NCBI RefSeq assembly: GCF_900108095.1
Contig: NZ_FNWL01000001.1
Location: 62,001 to 126,000 of the forward strand
Direction: 5' to 3'
DNA length: 64,000 nucleotides
Source: Natronorubrum sediminis
Lineage (GTDB): Archaea > Halobacteriota > Halobacteria > Halobacteriales > Natrialbaceae
Positions 8,525 to 17,756 of the stretch are shown one piece after another. Position 1 is the first letter of the stretch, and every line of letters starts with the position of its first letter. A model generated the notes under the pieces. That model was not told the DNA's origin. It did not search any database and worked only from the letters and a program-made list of their open reading frames with translations. A program made the position numbers and the translations under genes.

Positions 8525-10372
8525 CTACTCGTACGTCTCTTCGCTCGCCACAGCAACCTCTGTCCCGTCGGCGATTGCATAGATCGTCTCGGCCGCATCG
8601 TCGTCTGTATCGCTCTCGCGTTCGAACGTGAGCGTGCCGGCCGTCGTCGATTCGTTGCCGTCCGGAATTGGCGTCGTTTCGACATCGCCTGTTTCGGTCG
8701 ATTCGACGACGAATTCGAACGTCCCGTCCGTCGACGCGAGCGTCACGTTCTGGCCCTCGAGTTGGACGTCTGCTCGCGATTCGTTCGACTCGTGAGCCAT
8801 CTGGGGATCCTCGCCGTCCGCCCAGAGTTCGACCTGATAGACGGAATCGTTACCGACCGGTTCCCAGCCGGTGCGTTCGACGTGGACGGTTTCTCGCCAC
8901 CCGACGCTGCCGACGTCGACCGAATCGGAGCCGGAGAATTCGAGGTTCTGTGCGGGAATCGCTTCGGACCAGAGTTGTCGCTCCTCGCTCGCGACGATGA
9001 CGCCACTCGACTCGAGGGAAATGGCGTCCTGAAGCGGACCGATGGCGAACGGAGTCGTCATTTCGTTTTCGACGTCCTCGGCGTACTGCACCGTGTAGTC
9101 CTCAATTTCGACGGCCGAGTCGGATTCCGGTGTGGCATCCTCGAGGACGAAGAGATTGACCGGAACGGCCATACCCGCGAGGATCGCCAGCACGACGACG
9201 ACGAGGACGGTTCCCGTCTGTCGCTGCCCGAGTGTCGCGAACCGACTTCGGCCGCTCGAGCTCGGCCCGCCGGCGATCGTTTCGATTCGCTCGAGTCGGC
9301 CGGTCGGCGATGGGGCACGTTCGCCAGACCGGCGGGCGAGTTCGAGCGATCGCTCGAGGGGGCCGTTCGAGCGATTTCGGTCGGTGGGACTACTTCGCGA
9401 CCTGAGCCGTCCCGGCACGATCGGTTTCTCGGAGCCGGCGATGGCGACGGTGATCACGAGCGCGAGGACGAAAACGAGGAACACACCGGGCCCTCTGAAG
9501 AGGTAGTAGACGTTCTCGCCGCCGAACCAGTAGATCTGCCAGAGTCCCTGTGCGAACGCGAAGAGGAGGACGCCGAGCCAGACCCAGCGGGCGTTAGGCT
9601 GTCGGCTTCGAAGGCGTAGGAGCCCGATACCGAGAACGAGTCCGAGGAAGAACCCGAGTGCATGGCCCTGTATCGCGATTCCGGCCCACGAGGGTGCCGA
9701 CGGCGGACTGGGCTGGGCGACGAAGACGCCGATCGGCGATTGGAGCGCCTGGTAGGTGGTCACGAGCGCCCCCTGAACGCCGAGGATGCCGACGAGCGAG
9801 ACGATCGGATAGTGCACGATCGCGAACGCGGCGAAGGCGAAGACGACTCCCGAAAAGCCGATCACCGGTCCGAGCGCGAAGAGACTCGTCACGAGCGTGA
9901 GACCGACGACGACGAGCGGGAAGACAACCACCGCCCGGATCCAGGGGGTGGTCGGCCACCACGAGAACCGCTCCGTCGCTCGTTCGTTCGGGTAGTGACC
10001 CCACGCGTACTCCGCTATCGGGGCGAGCACCATCGCACCAGCGAGGTTCCCCATGAGATGACTCGCGGACGCGTGTGAAAACGAGGACGTGAGCATCCCC
10101 AGGGGGTAGAAGTACGAATACGCACGGTAGGGAATCGTCACCGGATCGTTGATCGACGAGATGCTGTCTTGGACGAACAAGTAGACGCCACAGACGAGTC
10201 CGATGACGATCAGCGACCCCCACGGAACACCCATCACGAGCCTCGAGCGGGCACTATCTACCCACCCCTCCTCGGAATCGTGCAACCGATCGACGATTAC
10301 CACCGACGCGAGGATGGTCCCCACCGTGAGTACGGAGAGGATGATCGCGAAGAGCGTTCCGATCGACAACAT
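8525..10372 (-). CDS. Rhomboid-family intramembrane protease with C-terminal extracytoplasmic domain
   Basis: A 615-residue protein. The rhomboid core shows the loop/TM2 motif H105-x-x-x-N109 (SHLMGNL), the catalytic serine in GFSG (S174) and the catalytic histidine at H237 (QGHALGFFLG, a variant of the usual AHxxG). An extra N-terminal TM helix precedes the core. After the core come two further TM segments, an Arg/Ser-rich loop, another TM (about residues 377-402) and a soluble Asp/Glu-rich domain of about 210 residues. Such fusions are common in haloarchaea, and substrates are unknown. ATG 10372 was chosen over TTG 10378 because a CTATACA element lies 25 nt upstream. Confidence 0.85.
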   Translation of the reverse strand: MLSIGTLFAIILSVLTVGTILASVVIVDRLHDSEEGWVDSARSRLVMGVPWGSLIVIGLVCGVYLFVQDSISSINDPVTIPYRAYSYFYPLGMLTSSFSHASASHLMGNLAGAMVLAPIAEYAWGHYPNERATERFSWWPTTPWIRAVVVFPLVVVGLTLVTSLFALGPVIGFSGVVFAFAAFAIVHYPIVSLVGILGVQGALVTTYQALQSPIGVFVAQPSPPSAPSWAGIAIQGHALGFFLGLVLGIGLLRLRSRQPNARWVWLGVLLFAFAQGLWQIYWFGGENVYYLFRGPGVFLVFVLALVITVAIAGSEKPIVPGRLRSRSSPTDRNRSNGPLERSLELARRSGERAPSPTGRLERIETIAGGPSSSGRSRFATLGQRQTGTVLVVVVLAILAGMAVPVNLFVLEDATPESDSAVEIEDYTVQYAEDVENEMTTPFAIGPLQDAISLESSGVIVASEERQLWSEAIPAQNLEFSGSDSVDVGSVGWRETVHVERTGWEPVGNDSVYQVELWADGEDPQMAHESNESRADVQLEGQNVTLASTDGTFEFVVESTETGDVETTPIPDGNESTTAGTLTFERESDTDDDAAETIYAIADGTEVAVASEETYE

Positions 10373-10393
10373 ACCCAACGGTTCGGGGCCTGC

Positions 10394-10400
10394 TGTATAG
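10394..10400 (-). promoter_or_regulatory. TATA element of the rhomboid gene
   Basis: Minus-strand CTATACA lies about 25 nt before the ATG at 10372, consistent with a leaderless mRNA. Confidence 0.45.
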
Positions 10401-10491
10401 TGATTTACATTCCGGGAATGCCGACTCGAGCGGCCTCGAGCCTCGAGGGTGAACAGAAAGGTACAAGCGGCTGACGGCCGGAACGGAGACT

Positions 10492-10776
10492 ATGGAACTG
10501 CGGGTCACCGAGAGTAGCGAGAACGAACTCTCGATCGAAATCGCCGGCGAGGATCACACCTTCATGAACGTGCTCAAGGGAACGCTGCTCGAACACGACG
10601 ACGTCACCGCCGCAACGTACGACGTCAACCCCGAACAGTCGGGTGGGCAGACAGAGCCAATTCTCACGCTCAAGACCGTCTCCGGAGCCGACCCGATCGA
10701 CACGCTCGAGGACGCTGCGGGCGACGTTCGCGACAAAGCGATCTCCTTCCGCGAAACGTTCGAAGCGGCCGCGTAA
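10492..10776 (+). CDS. rpoL: DNA-directed RNA polymerase subunit L (Rpo11)
   Basis: A 94-residue protein matching the small alpha-like archaeal subunit that pairs with subunit D to nucleate RNA polymerase assembly. Recognisable features are the core [19 protein letters not shown] (residues 20-38), which is the alpha-motif helix with the HT(F/L)xNxL signature, and the beta-strand segment [13 protein letters not shown]. Length is normal. It stands alone between divergent and convergent neighbours. Confidence 0.95.
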   Translation: MELRVTESSENELSIEIAGEDHTFMNVLKGTLLEHDDVTAATYDVNPEQSGGQTEPILTLKTVSGADPIDTLEDAAGDVRDKAISFRETFEAAA

Positions 10777-10808
10777 TTTCGTCTCGTTCTCGAGGTCCGG
10801 CGTCGCTG

Positions 10809-10813
10809 TTTTT
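10809..10813 (+). terminator. Oligo-T terminator after rpoL
   Basis: A five-T run lies 33 nt beyond the rpoL stop in GC-rich sequence and upstream of a convergent gene. Confidence 0.35.
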
Positions 10814-10840
10814 GTCGGTGATTCCGGAACGAATCCGTCG

Positions 10841-11650
10841 TTAGCACGCCGCGTACGTGACGTAAAGTTGTCCGTCGACGGCGTGGAGGTCCATCCCCTC
10901 GATGTCGTACTCGTCGCCGGTAATTTCCTCGGAGCCGCTCGTCTCGAACGCCGCGGTGACGGCGCTCGCGAGTTCGTCTTCGTCGTCGTACTCGTCGACG
11001 GATACCATTTCGATACCCGGCCAGACGGGAATCTCTCCGCTACAATCGGCACCAAAATCGGCTGGCTCGACCGAGTCTGGGCTCACGTCGTCGTACTCGC
11101 TCGCGACCTCCGCCCGATTTATGTACTCTGCGTATGCAGCCATATCGCCGTCGTACGTCCGCGTCGACTCTCGCTCCGCATCGAGTTGCTCGTGAATTAT
11201 TTCCTCACTTGCCTCGAGGTCGATGCCGGCCGCCGTCGCTCCGTCGCCGGGGGCGTCGGGCGGTGATGGCGTTCCCACACCGGGGATGATCGACGGCGAG
11301 ATGATCCCCGTCGCGAACAAGACGACGATGAGCCCGAAGACGGCGATAATCGGCGCGTAGGGTTTCGCAACCTCGAGCCAGCTTGGAACCTCGAGGTCGC
11401 TACCGACGTCGTCGTAGGTCTGTTCGACTTTCTCGAGGTCGTGGTCGCCACAGCGAGAACAGGGTGGGTTGTTCTTCATGTGCTGGCGGCCGCAGTTCGA
11501 ACAGACCCACATGTACTGCGTGCCGGTGTCCACGGTTTCGAACTCCTGTTGGCGAACGACGGCCTTCTCGAACTCGTTGTGGCCACAGCTATCACACGGA
11601 GGGTCGTCGGATTCGTGTGGTTTGCCACACCACGTACACCGCCACTTCAC
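10841..11650 (-). CDS. Double zinc-ribbon membrane protein
   Basis: A 269-residue protein that starts with two similar zinc ribbons: C5/C8-C19/C22 and C50/C53-C64/C67, both of the form C-x2-C-x10-C-x2-C with a conserved PPC(D/S)xCG second half. One membrane helix (about 98-117) separates these from a 150-residue extracytoplasmic acidic domain with three cysteines. Part of that domain (SEEIIHEQLDAERESTR) faintly recalls CAP/SCP domains. The cytoplasmic ribbons suggest nucleic-acid or protein binding at the membrane. It follows hisF by 39 bp on the same strand and may be cotranscribed. Function unknown. Confidence 0.75.
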   Translation of the reverse strand: MKWRCTWCGKPHESDDPPCDSCGHNEFEKAVVRQQEFETVDTGTQYMWVCSNCGRQHMKNNPPCSRCGDHDLEKVEQTYDDVGSDLEVPSWLEVAKPYAPIIAVFGLIVVLFATGIISPSIIPGVGTPSPPDAPGDGATAAGIDLEASEEIIHEQLDAERESTRTYDGDMAAYAEYINRAEVASEYDDVSPDSVEPADFGADCSGEIPVWPGIEMVSVDEYDDEDELASAVTAAFETSGSEEITGDEYDIEGMDLHAVDGQLYVTYAAC

Positions 11651-11689
11651 GAGTCGGAAACTCGAGTGATAGAAGAAAAGCGTAGCGAA

Positions 11690-12502
11690 TCAGTTGCGGA
11701 CGGGAACGTCTCGTTCGTCCAGATGCGCTTTGACCTCGCCGATCGAGTACTCGTCGAAGTGGAAGATAGAAGCTGCGAGACCGGCATCTGCGTCGGCTTC
11801 GGTGAACACCTCGTGCATGTGTTCCGGTCCGCCACAACCCGAGGAGGCGATGACTGGCGTGTCGACTGCATCGCAGACGGCCGACGTTAAGGGGACGTCG
11901 TAGCCGTCTTTAGTTCCGTCCTTGTCGATCGAGTTGACGAACAATTCGCCCGCGCCGCGGGATTCGGCCTCCTGTGCCCACTCGATGACGTCGATCCCGG
12001 TTCCTTCGCGGCCACCCTTTTTCGTGCACTCGAACCAGCAGGATTCGCCGTCCACGTCGACGTAGTGTTCACCCTGTTCGTCGAAGCGGCGTCTCGCGTC
12101 GACGCTGATGACGATACACTGGCTTCCGAACGCGCGCGCTCCCTCGTTGATCAGTTCGGGTCGCTCGAGTGCACCGGTCGTGATCGAGACTTTGTCCGCG
12201 CCGGCGCGAAGCGTTTCTTTGATGTCTTCGGTAGTACGGATGCCGCCGCCTACCGTCAAGGGGATGAACACTTCGTCGGCGACGCGTTCGACGACGTCGA
12301 GCATGGTCTCGCGCCCTTCCGCGGAGGCCGTAATATCGAGGAAGACGAACTCGTCCGCGCCGGATTCGTTGTACGCTTTCGCCATCTCGACCGGGTCGCC
12401 GGTGTACTCGAGGTCCTCGAAGTGAACGCCGGTGTACACCGCCGGGTTCCCGTCTTCGTCCAGATCGACGTCGATACACGGGATGATTCGCTTGGTCAGC
12501 AT
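11690..12502 (-). CDS. hisF: Imidazole glycerol phosphate synthase subunit HisF
   Basis: The cyclase subunit of the fifth step of histidine synthesis; it uses ammonia from HisH to convert PRFAR to IGP and AICAR. The 270-residue (beta/alpha)8 barrel retains the catalytic aspartates D11 (RIIPCIDVD) and D135 (VISVDARR), the phosphate-binding loop TVGGGIRT at 83-90 and the C-terminal [11 protein letters not shown] hydrophilic insertion around residues 138-155 ([16 protein letters not shown]) is normal for haloarchaea. No other his gene is in the window, so the pathway is dispersed. Confidence 0.97.
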   Translation of the reverse strand: MLTKRIIPCIDVDLDEDGNPAVYTGVHFEDLEYTGDPVEMAKAYNESGADEFVFLDITASAEGRETMLDVVERVADEVFIPLTVGGGIRTTEDIKETLRAGADKVSITTGALERPELINEGARAFGSQCIVISVDARRRFDEQGEHYVDVDGESCWFECTKKGGREGTGIDVIEWAQEAESRGAGELFVNSIDKDGTKDGYDVPLTSAVCDAVDTPVIASSGCGGPEHMHEVFTEADADAGLAASIFHFDEYSIGEVKAHLDERDVPVRN

Positions 12503-12625
12503 GTAGGTACTATCCGAGGGTTAGCACCCGGTGTAGTAAAGTGACCTGCATCGATGCGTCTTCGCTGCGGGCGATACCCCTCTCCACCGATCGCGACAGA
12601 AGGGGCGACCTCTCGGATCGCGTGT

Positions 12626-12632
12626 CTTTAAG
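12626..12632 (+). promoter_or_regulatory. TATA element of the 62-residue membrane protein gene
   Basis: CTTTAAG is centred 27-28 nt before the ATG at 12657. It is the main support for that small gene being real and leaderless. Confidence 0.6.
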
Positions 12633-12656
12633 ACGACTACCGGCCAACACGCTGGT

Positions 12657-12845
12657 ATGGCAAACGAATCAGACGCCGATGTCGAGGACGACTCGGGCGC
12701 TGACGTCGGTCACGACCTCGAGGCCGAACGGACGACTGCACCGATGAGCGAGTTTTCGGCACGCGAAGCCGGAATCGGATTCGCGATCTTGCTCGTCGGC
12801 GTCGCGCTCGCGTTCGGGATTCCACTCGTCGCTGTGGCTCCGTAG
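12657..12845 (+). CDS. Small single-pass membrane protein (62 aa)
   Basis: An acidic N-terminal half (MANESDADVEDDSGADVG) leads to one membrane helix at about 39-59 (IGFAILLVGVALAFGIPLVA). The promoter element at 12626 and the typical haloarchaeal acidic-then-hydrophobic layout support it as a gene. No function is recognised. It lies divergently from hisF and convergently with the CopG-like gene. Confidence 0.7.
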   Translation: MANESDADVEDDSGADVGHDLEAERTTAPMSEFSAREAGIGFAILLVGVALAFGIPLVAVAP

Positions 12846-12872
12846 CGACAAGAACGCGCGGGAAAGAGTCAG

Positions 12873-13094
12873 TTAGAAGACGTATTCGTCGTCGTGGCCC
12901 ATCATGCCGTCGTCTTCGAGGCCGCCCGGGCCACCCTCATCTTCGTCCATTGGTCCACTAGTCTTGTAGGCCTTGATACCGGTCGACAGCAGATCCTCGA
13001 TCGCCTCTTCGCGATTGACGAACTCGCCGCGTTCGACCATCTGGGCGATCTGCATCTCGAGGTGTTCCGGTATGGTGATCTCTACTTTCGGCAT
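12873..13094 (-). CDS. CopG-like ribbon-helix-helix protein
   Basis: A 73-residue protein. Residues 1-45 (MPKVEITIPEHLEMQIAQM onward) form a beta strand followed by two helices, as in ribbon-helix-helix DNA-binding dimers. The remaining residues are a Gly/Asp/Met-rich acidic tail ending DDEYVF. The start is supported by a TATTTA element exactly 27 nt upstream. It is expected to be a transcriptional regulator; target unknown. The long acidic tail is unusual for bacterial CopG proteins but ordinary in haloarchaea. Confidence 0.8.
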   Translation of the reverse strand: MPKVEITIPEHLEMQIAQMVERGEFVNREEAIEDLLSTGIKAYKTSGPMDEDEGGPGGLEDDGMMGHDDEYVF

Positions 13095-13118
13095 CTGATT
13101 CGGGTTTCGGTGAGGGGG

Positions 13119-13124
13119 TATTTA
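13119..13124 (-). promoter_or_regulatory. TATA element of the CopG-like gene
   Basis: Minus-strand TAAATA is centred 27 nt upstream of the ATG at 13094, leaving no leader. Confidence 0.6.
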
Positions 13125-13330
13125 GGTTTGACGGGGAGTCTATCGTGCTTGGAATCGGACTGAAATATTGTGAACGGAGATGGACTCGAGTCACTCGACT
13201 CGTCGCCAGTAGGTGGTTCGTCGAAGACCGACACGAAAAGTGCTGTGTCGGTGACAGGCCGGGCACGTTCGATATCACCGATGGGACTTCACCGAAAAAC
13301 GGGGGCGTTCGAGGATGAGTCAGCGGACCG

Positions 13331-13630
13331 TTATTTGTTGCCCATCATCGAGTCGAACGCGTTCTTGATCGTCGCACCGGGCTGGGTGACCGTCTCGAGT
13401 TGCTGGCGCATCTTGCGCTGGTTGAAGTAACTCGCGAACGCAAGGATGGTCGGCGGCCAGAGTCCGACGAATATGCCACGTTGTCGGTCGCCGCGGAGGA
13501 AGAAGTAGTACCACGACAGCCCGACCGATGCGACCGCCGCAAGAAGCGCCGGGCCCATGGCTTGTCTGGTCACTTCTTCTGCCTGCTGTCCGGACATCTC
13601 CTGTTCCGTCATCTGCTGTTTGCTCGCCAT
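13331..13630 (-). CDS. Conserved haloarchaeal small membrane protein (99 aa)
   Basis: Begins MASKQQMTEQEMSGQQ, then has two hydrophobic segments at about 27-44 (ALLAAVASVGLSWYYFFL) and 52-66 (GIFVGLWPPTILAFA), and a basic/polar C-terminus containing NQRKMRQQLETV. No catalytic motif is visible. The ATG at 13630 is supported by a CTTAGTACAG promoter-like element about 28 nt upstream. Function unknown. Confidence 0.75.
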   Translation of the reverse strand: MASKQQMTEQEMSGQQAEEVTRQAMGPALLAAVASVGLSWYYFFLRGDRQRGIFVGLWPPTILAFASYFNQRKMRQQLETVTQPGATIKNAFDSMMGNK

Positions 13631-13898
13631 ACGATGTGAGGGTGGTCGAGACTGTACTAAGGGATGGCGAGGGTTTCGCCCGGAATCCTTTCCATAGGAC
13701 CTCACTGAAACCGTTTCAGACCGTTTCATTTCGTCCTTCGTCGTGGTAAGTCCAGATTGTCACGCGAAACTCGCCACTCTAGAGAACGCGATATCATCGA
13801 GTTCCTCGAGGGATCGATCTCTCGAGTCGCGATCGGCGACGCGAGTCGAGTTGACACTCGAGCGTCACACCTACGTCCCTCGGTCCGGACGTATACGT

Positions 13899-14501
13899 AT
13901 GAACACGGACATCTCCGACGTGACCGATCTTTACCAGGAGTTCGGCGACGATCGACTCCCGCCCGGACAGCGGGAAACGACGGCGTTTCCGGTTCTCTCG
14001 AAGGGGAGCACTCCCGACTGGGACCCCGATACGTGGGAGTTCACTGTCACGGGTGCCGTCGAGAACGAACTGACGCTCTCGTGGGACGAGTTCCGAGCGT
14101 TACCGAGTGAGACCCAGTGTCAAGACTTTCACTGCGTGACTGGCTGGAGCAAGTTCGACTGCGAGTTCACGGGCGTTACATTCCCCGAACTCGCCCAGAG
14201 AGCAGGCGTCGACGACGATGCAGTCCACGTCATGTTTTCCGCACTCGACGGCTACACGACCGACCTTCCACTCGAGGACTGTCTCCGCGAGGAAGTGCTC
14301 TTCGCGTGGGCGTACGACGGTGAGTCGCTTCCCGGCGACCACGGCGGGCCGCTACGGGTCCTCACCCCGCACAAGTACGCCTACAAGGGGGCGAAGTGGG
14401 TCGACGGTGTCGAGTTTTTGACCGAACCCGAACTCGGGTACTGGGAGAAACGCGGCTATTCGGAGACTGCAGATCCGTGGCAAGAAGAACGCTACAGCTA
14501 A
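13899..14501 (+). CDS. Single-domain molybdopterin oxidoreductase (sulfite-oxidase/MsrP fold)
   Basis: A 200-residue protein of the sulfite oxidase catalytic-domain fold. The molybdenum-ligand cysteine is C79 in CQDFHCVTGWS. The cofactor-binding stretch LPGDHGGPLRVLTPHKYAYKG (split here as LPGDHGGPLR and PHKYAYKGAKW) is intact. There is no signal peptide, heme domain or dimerisation domain, so it is likely cytoplasmic, like other short YedY/MsrP-related archaeal proteins. The electron partner and substrate are unknown. The frame is open upstream to 13743, but the ATG at 13899 matches the usual length. Confidence 0.85.
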   Translation: MNTDISDVTDLYQEFGDDRLPPGQRETTAFPVLSKGSTPDWDPDTWEFTVTGAVENELTLSWDEFRALPSETQCQDFHCVTGWSKFDCEFTGVTFPELAQRAGVDDDAVHVMFSALDGYTTDLPLEDCLREEVLFAWAYDGESLPGDHGGPLRVLTPHKYAYKGAKWVDGVEFLTEPELGYWEKRGYSETADPWQEERYS

Positions 14502-14607
14502 TTTAACGCGCGTTTTCCGTCGTGTCGTTTCGCTGTCGAACGTATACTCTCCCCATCAGTACCCGGTATAGTTAGGCTGAAGGCACGGCAGTTCCGAACT
14601 GTGTTCG

Positions 14608-15948
14608 ATGGATCATTCGTCGGGCGACCGTCGACTGGCGGGGGTCGAGCCAGCCGACGGCCCGCCCTCTTTCGTCAGCCACAGCCGCGAACTCGAGGAC
14701 GTCTCCTTCGGCGCGATCGTCGATACGGACGCCGAGTCGCGGATCCTGTGGTCGACGCCCGATGGTGTGGAGATCGTCGGCCGGGGTGTCGGTGCTCGAT
14801 TCAGCGCCCGCGGCCCGGACCGATTCGATCAGATTCGAACTCGCACACAACGTACGTTCGACGCGCTCGAGCACACGGGCCCAACGATCGCCCGTCCCCG
14901 TGCGTTCGGCGGGTTTGCATTTCACGAGGAACACGTGCCGGAAACACTGTGGAACGGGTTCGACGCGGCGTCGTTCGTCATCCCCGAAACGCTCGTCGTT
15001 CGCAGCGACGAAGGAACCTGGCTGACGACGCTCGGCGAGGATTCGGCACGCGCACAGGAACGACTCGAGTCCTGGAGTCAGCGACTCGCCGAGTTACCGT
15101 CGATGAAGCCGACGGCGGCGAGCCCCGGTATCGCGTCGACCGAGCGCCCAACCTCGAGAGCGGACTGGGCGACACAGGTCGAAACCGCCCTCGAGCGAAT
15201 CGATCGGGGCTCGCTCAGAAAGGTCGTCCTCGCACAGTCGCTCTCGGTCGATCTCGAGAATCCGATCGACGTTCCGGGGACGCTCGAGCGACTCCGTCGC
15301 GAGTACCCGAACTGTTATCGGTTCCTGGGGGGCTACGAGGGAGGCGGGACCTTCTTCGGTGCCCCACCTGAACGGCTCGTCTCCAAACGCGGCAATCAGG
15401 TCGAAACCGAAGCGTTGGCTGGATCGGTACAGCGAGGCGACTCGCCCGAAGCGGACCGAGCGTTCGCGGACCGAATGGCAGAGAGCGAAAAAGTCCAGCA
15501 CGAACACGAACTCGTCGTCGACGCGATTCGAAGCCAACTCACACCGCTCACGCGAACGCTCGCAGTCGAGGAGCAGACGATCAGACGACTCGCGAACATT
15601 CAACACCTTCAGACGCCGATAACTGGCGTTCTCGAGGACGACCGACACGTTCTCGATCTCGTCGAAGCGCTCCACCCGACTCCCGCCGTGGGCGGTGTCC
15701 CGCCGGGATCGGCCTTCGAAACCATTCGAGACGCCGAAACGTTCGACCGGGGCTGGTACGCCGCCCCGATCGGTTGGTTCGACGGTGCTGGCGACGGCGA
15801 GTTCGCCGTCGGCATTCGCTCGGGACTCGCTCGCGAGGACACGGTCACGCTCTTCGCGGGCAACGGGATCGTCGCCGACAGCGACCCGACGGACGAGTGG
15901 GAGGAAGTACAGCTCAAGTTCCGACCGATCCTCGACGAACTCAGGTGA
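14608..15948 (+). CDS. menF: Isochorismate synthase MenF
   Basis: Converts chorismate to isochorismate, the first committed step of menaquinone synthesis. The 446-residue chorismate-binding enzyme has the C-terminal motifs ETEALAGSVQRG, EHELVVDAIRSQL, LQTPITGVL, HPTPAVGGVP and RGWYAAPIGWF, with the magnesium-binding glutamates in the first and second. The N-terminal 170 residues are less conserved, as usual. It is followed by menD after 4 bp, so the two form an operon. Confidence 0.95.
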   Translation: MDHSSGDRRLAGVEPADGPPSFVSHSRELEDVSFGAIVDTDAESRILWSTPDGVEIVGRGVGARFSARGPDRFDQIRTRTQRTFDALEHTGPTIARPRAFGGFAFHEEHVPETLWNGFDAASFVIPETLVVRSDEGTWLTTLGEDSARAQERLESWSQRLAELPSMKPTAASPGIASTERPTSRADWATQVETALERIDRGSLRKVVLAQSLSVDLENPIDVPGTLERLRREYPNCYRFLGGYEGGGTFFGAPPERLVSKRGNQVETEALAGSVQRGDSPEADRAFADRMAESEKVQHEHELVVDAIRSQLTPLTRTLAVEEQTIRRLANIQHLQTPITGVLEDDRHVLDLVEALHPTPAVGGVPPGSAFETIRDAETFDRGWYAAPIGWFDGAGDGEFAVGIRSGLAREDTVTLFAGNGIVADSDPTDEWEEVQLKFRPILDELR

Positions 15949-15952
15949 TCAG

Positions 15953-17752
15953 ATGGACGCACCCAATCGCTCGACGCTGTGGGGCCGGATTCTGATCGAC
16001 GAACTCGCGAAGGGGGGACTCGAGGCCGCCTGTGTCGCCCCCGGCAGCCGTTCGACGCCGTTGACCGTCGCCGCGGCTGCACATCCCGATATCGACGTCT
16101 ATTCGCACCTCGACGAACGATCGGCGAGCTTCTTCGCGCTCGGGCGTGCGAGACGAACCGGCGAGGCGACCGCGCTGATCTGCACCTCCGGGACGGCAGC
16201 GGCGAACTTCCACCCGGCAGTTATGGAAGCCGATCAGGCGCGAGTGCCGATGCTCGTCCTGACGGCTGACCGACCACGAGAACTGCGCGACAGCGGCGCG
16301 AACCAGACCGTCGATCAACCGTCACTCTACGGCGACGCGGTTCGGTGGGACGCCGAATTACCGAATCCCGAACCCGACGAACGCAAAGTCAGAAGCCTTC
16401 GGACCACCGTTGCGCGGGCGCTCGCAGAGACCGGCGGCGTCGATCCCGGTCCAGTTCACCTGAACTGCCCGTTTCGCAAGCCACTCGAGCCAATCGACGT
16501 ACCTGGCGACATTCCGGAGTCGTTTGCGGATACCCTGGCCGGCCGAGGCAGACCCGGGGCGTTCGTCGAGACGGCTGCAGGGACCCGTTCGCTCAAGGAC
16601 GAACAGTCCCAATCGCTGGCAACGGCTCTCGAGACAGCAGAGCGACCGGTGATCGTCGCTGGACCGGCCGACCCCGTTTCACTCTCGACTCTCGACCCTG
16701 CGCACGTCGTTTCGGTTGCCGAAAGTGTCGGCGCACCGATTCTCGCGGACCCGCTCTCCGACGTTCGATTCGGCAATCATGTCGACGACGGGTCCTCTAA
16801 GAAGTACGTCTGCGGTGGCTACGACGGCTACATCGACGCGATGGCGGCTCCCGACGTCGTCGTCCGTTTTGGTGCGTCGCCGACCTCGAAACCGCTTCGT
16901 CACTTCCTTCGCGACAGTGAGGCGCGACAGTTCCTCGTCGACCCCGCTGGAGCGTGGCGCGAAGCCACGTTCACCGCGACGGACCTGCTCGCAGCCTCGC
17001 CCGGAGCCGTCTTTTCGAACCTCCTCGAGCGGATCGACCCCGAAACGAACGCCGATACCGACTGGATCGAACAGTTTCGGGACGCTGAACGCGAACACTG
17101 GCGACTCCTCGAGGAAGCGAGGACGGACGAGGCGCTCGAAGCCGAGCCCTTCGAGGGGAGCGTCCTCGCCACGGTGTTTCAACGCGCGCCAGACCCGGCA
17201 ACTGTCTTCGTCTCGAACAGCATGCCGATTCGTGATGCGGACCGGTTTGCACGCCCGCGAAGCGCCGAATTCACGGTATTGGCAAACCGCGGCGCGAGCG
17301 GCATCGACGGGATCACGAGCACGGCACTCGGTGCTGGCAGCGCGGGCGACGAACCACTGGTCCTCGTTACCGGCGACCTCGCGTTTTACCACGATTCGAA
17401 CGGCTTGCTCGCCGTCGAGCGCTGTGACGTCGATGCCACCATCGTCGTGCTCGACAACGACGGCGGCGGAATCTTCCACAAACTCCCGATTGAAGACTTC
17501 GAGCCGCCGTTTACGGCGCAGTTCAAGACGCCCCACGGCCTCGAGTTCGATTCGCTCGCCGAATTCTACGGCCTCGAGTTCGACCGCGTCAGTCCCGTCG
17601 ACTTCGCTGACGCGTACGCGGATTCGCTCGAGCGCGAGGGAACGCAGGTTCTCTCGGTCGAATTCGACTCGGAGACGAATCACCGAACTCGCGAGTCTCT
17701 CGAGCAGCGGGTGAGAGACGCCGTCGGAGGCGTCGGCACCGACTCGGTGTAG
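15953..17752 (+). CDS. menD: SEPHCHC synthase MenD
   Basis: Thiamine-diphosphate enzyme that adds 2-oxoglutarate-derived succinic semialdehyde to isochorismate. The 599-residue protein has the N-terminal GSRSTPLTVA, the activating glutamate in SHLDERSASFFALG and the cofactor segment GDLAFYHDSNGLL through DNDGGGIFH near the C-terminus. Length matches the family. The frame is open upstream into menF, but the ATG at 15953 immediately after the menF stop is the natural start. Confidence 0.96.
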   Translation: MDAPNRSTLWGRILIDELAKGGLEAACVAPGSRSTPLTVAAAAHPDIDVYSHLDERSASFFALGRARRTGEATALICTSGTAAANFHPAVMEADQARVPMLVLTADRPRELRDSGANQTVDQPSLYGDAVRWDAELPNPEPDERKVRSLRTTVARALAETGGVDPGPVHLNCPFRKPLEPIDVPGDIPESFADTLAGRGRPGAFVETAAGTRSLKDEQSQSLATALETAERPVIVAGPADPVSLSTLDPAHVVSVAESVGAPILADPLSDVRFGNHVDDGSSKKYVCGGYDGYIDAMAAPDVVVRFGASPTSKPLRHFLRDSEARQFLVDPAGAWREATFTATDLLAASPGAVFSNLLERIDPETNADTDWIEQFRDAEREHWRLLEEARTDEALEAEPFEGSVLATVFQRAPDPATVFVSNSMPIRDADRFARPRSAEFTVLANRGASGIDGITSTALGAGSAGDEPLVLVTGDLAFYHDSNGLLAVERCDVDATIVVLDNDGGGIFHKLPIEDFEPPFTAQFKTPHGLEFDSLAEFYGLEFDRVSPVDFADAYADSLEREGTQVLSVEFDSETNHRTRESLEQRVRDAVGGVGTDSV

Positions 17753-17756
17753 CGGT

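Noticed and set aside
8417-9619. 400-codon open frame opposite the rhomboid gene
   Set aside because: Shadow frame. The opposite strand has a clear rhomboid active site.
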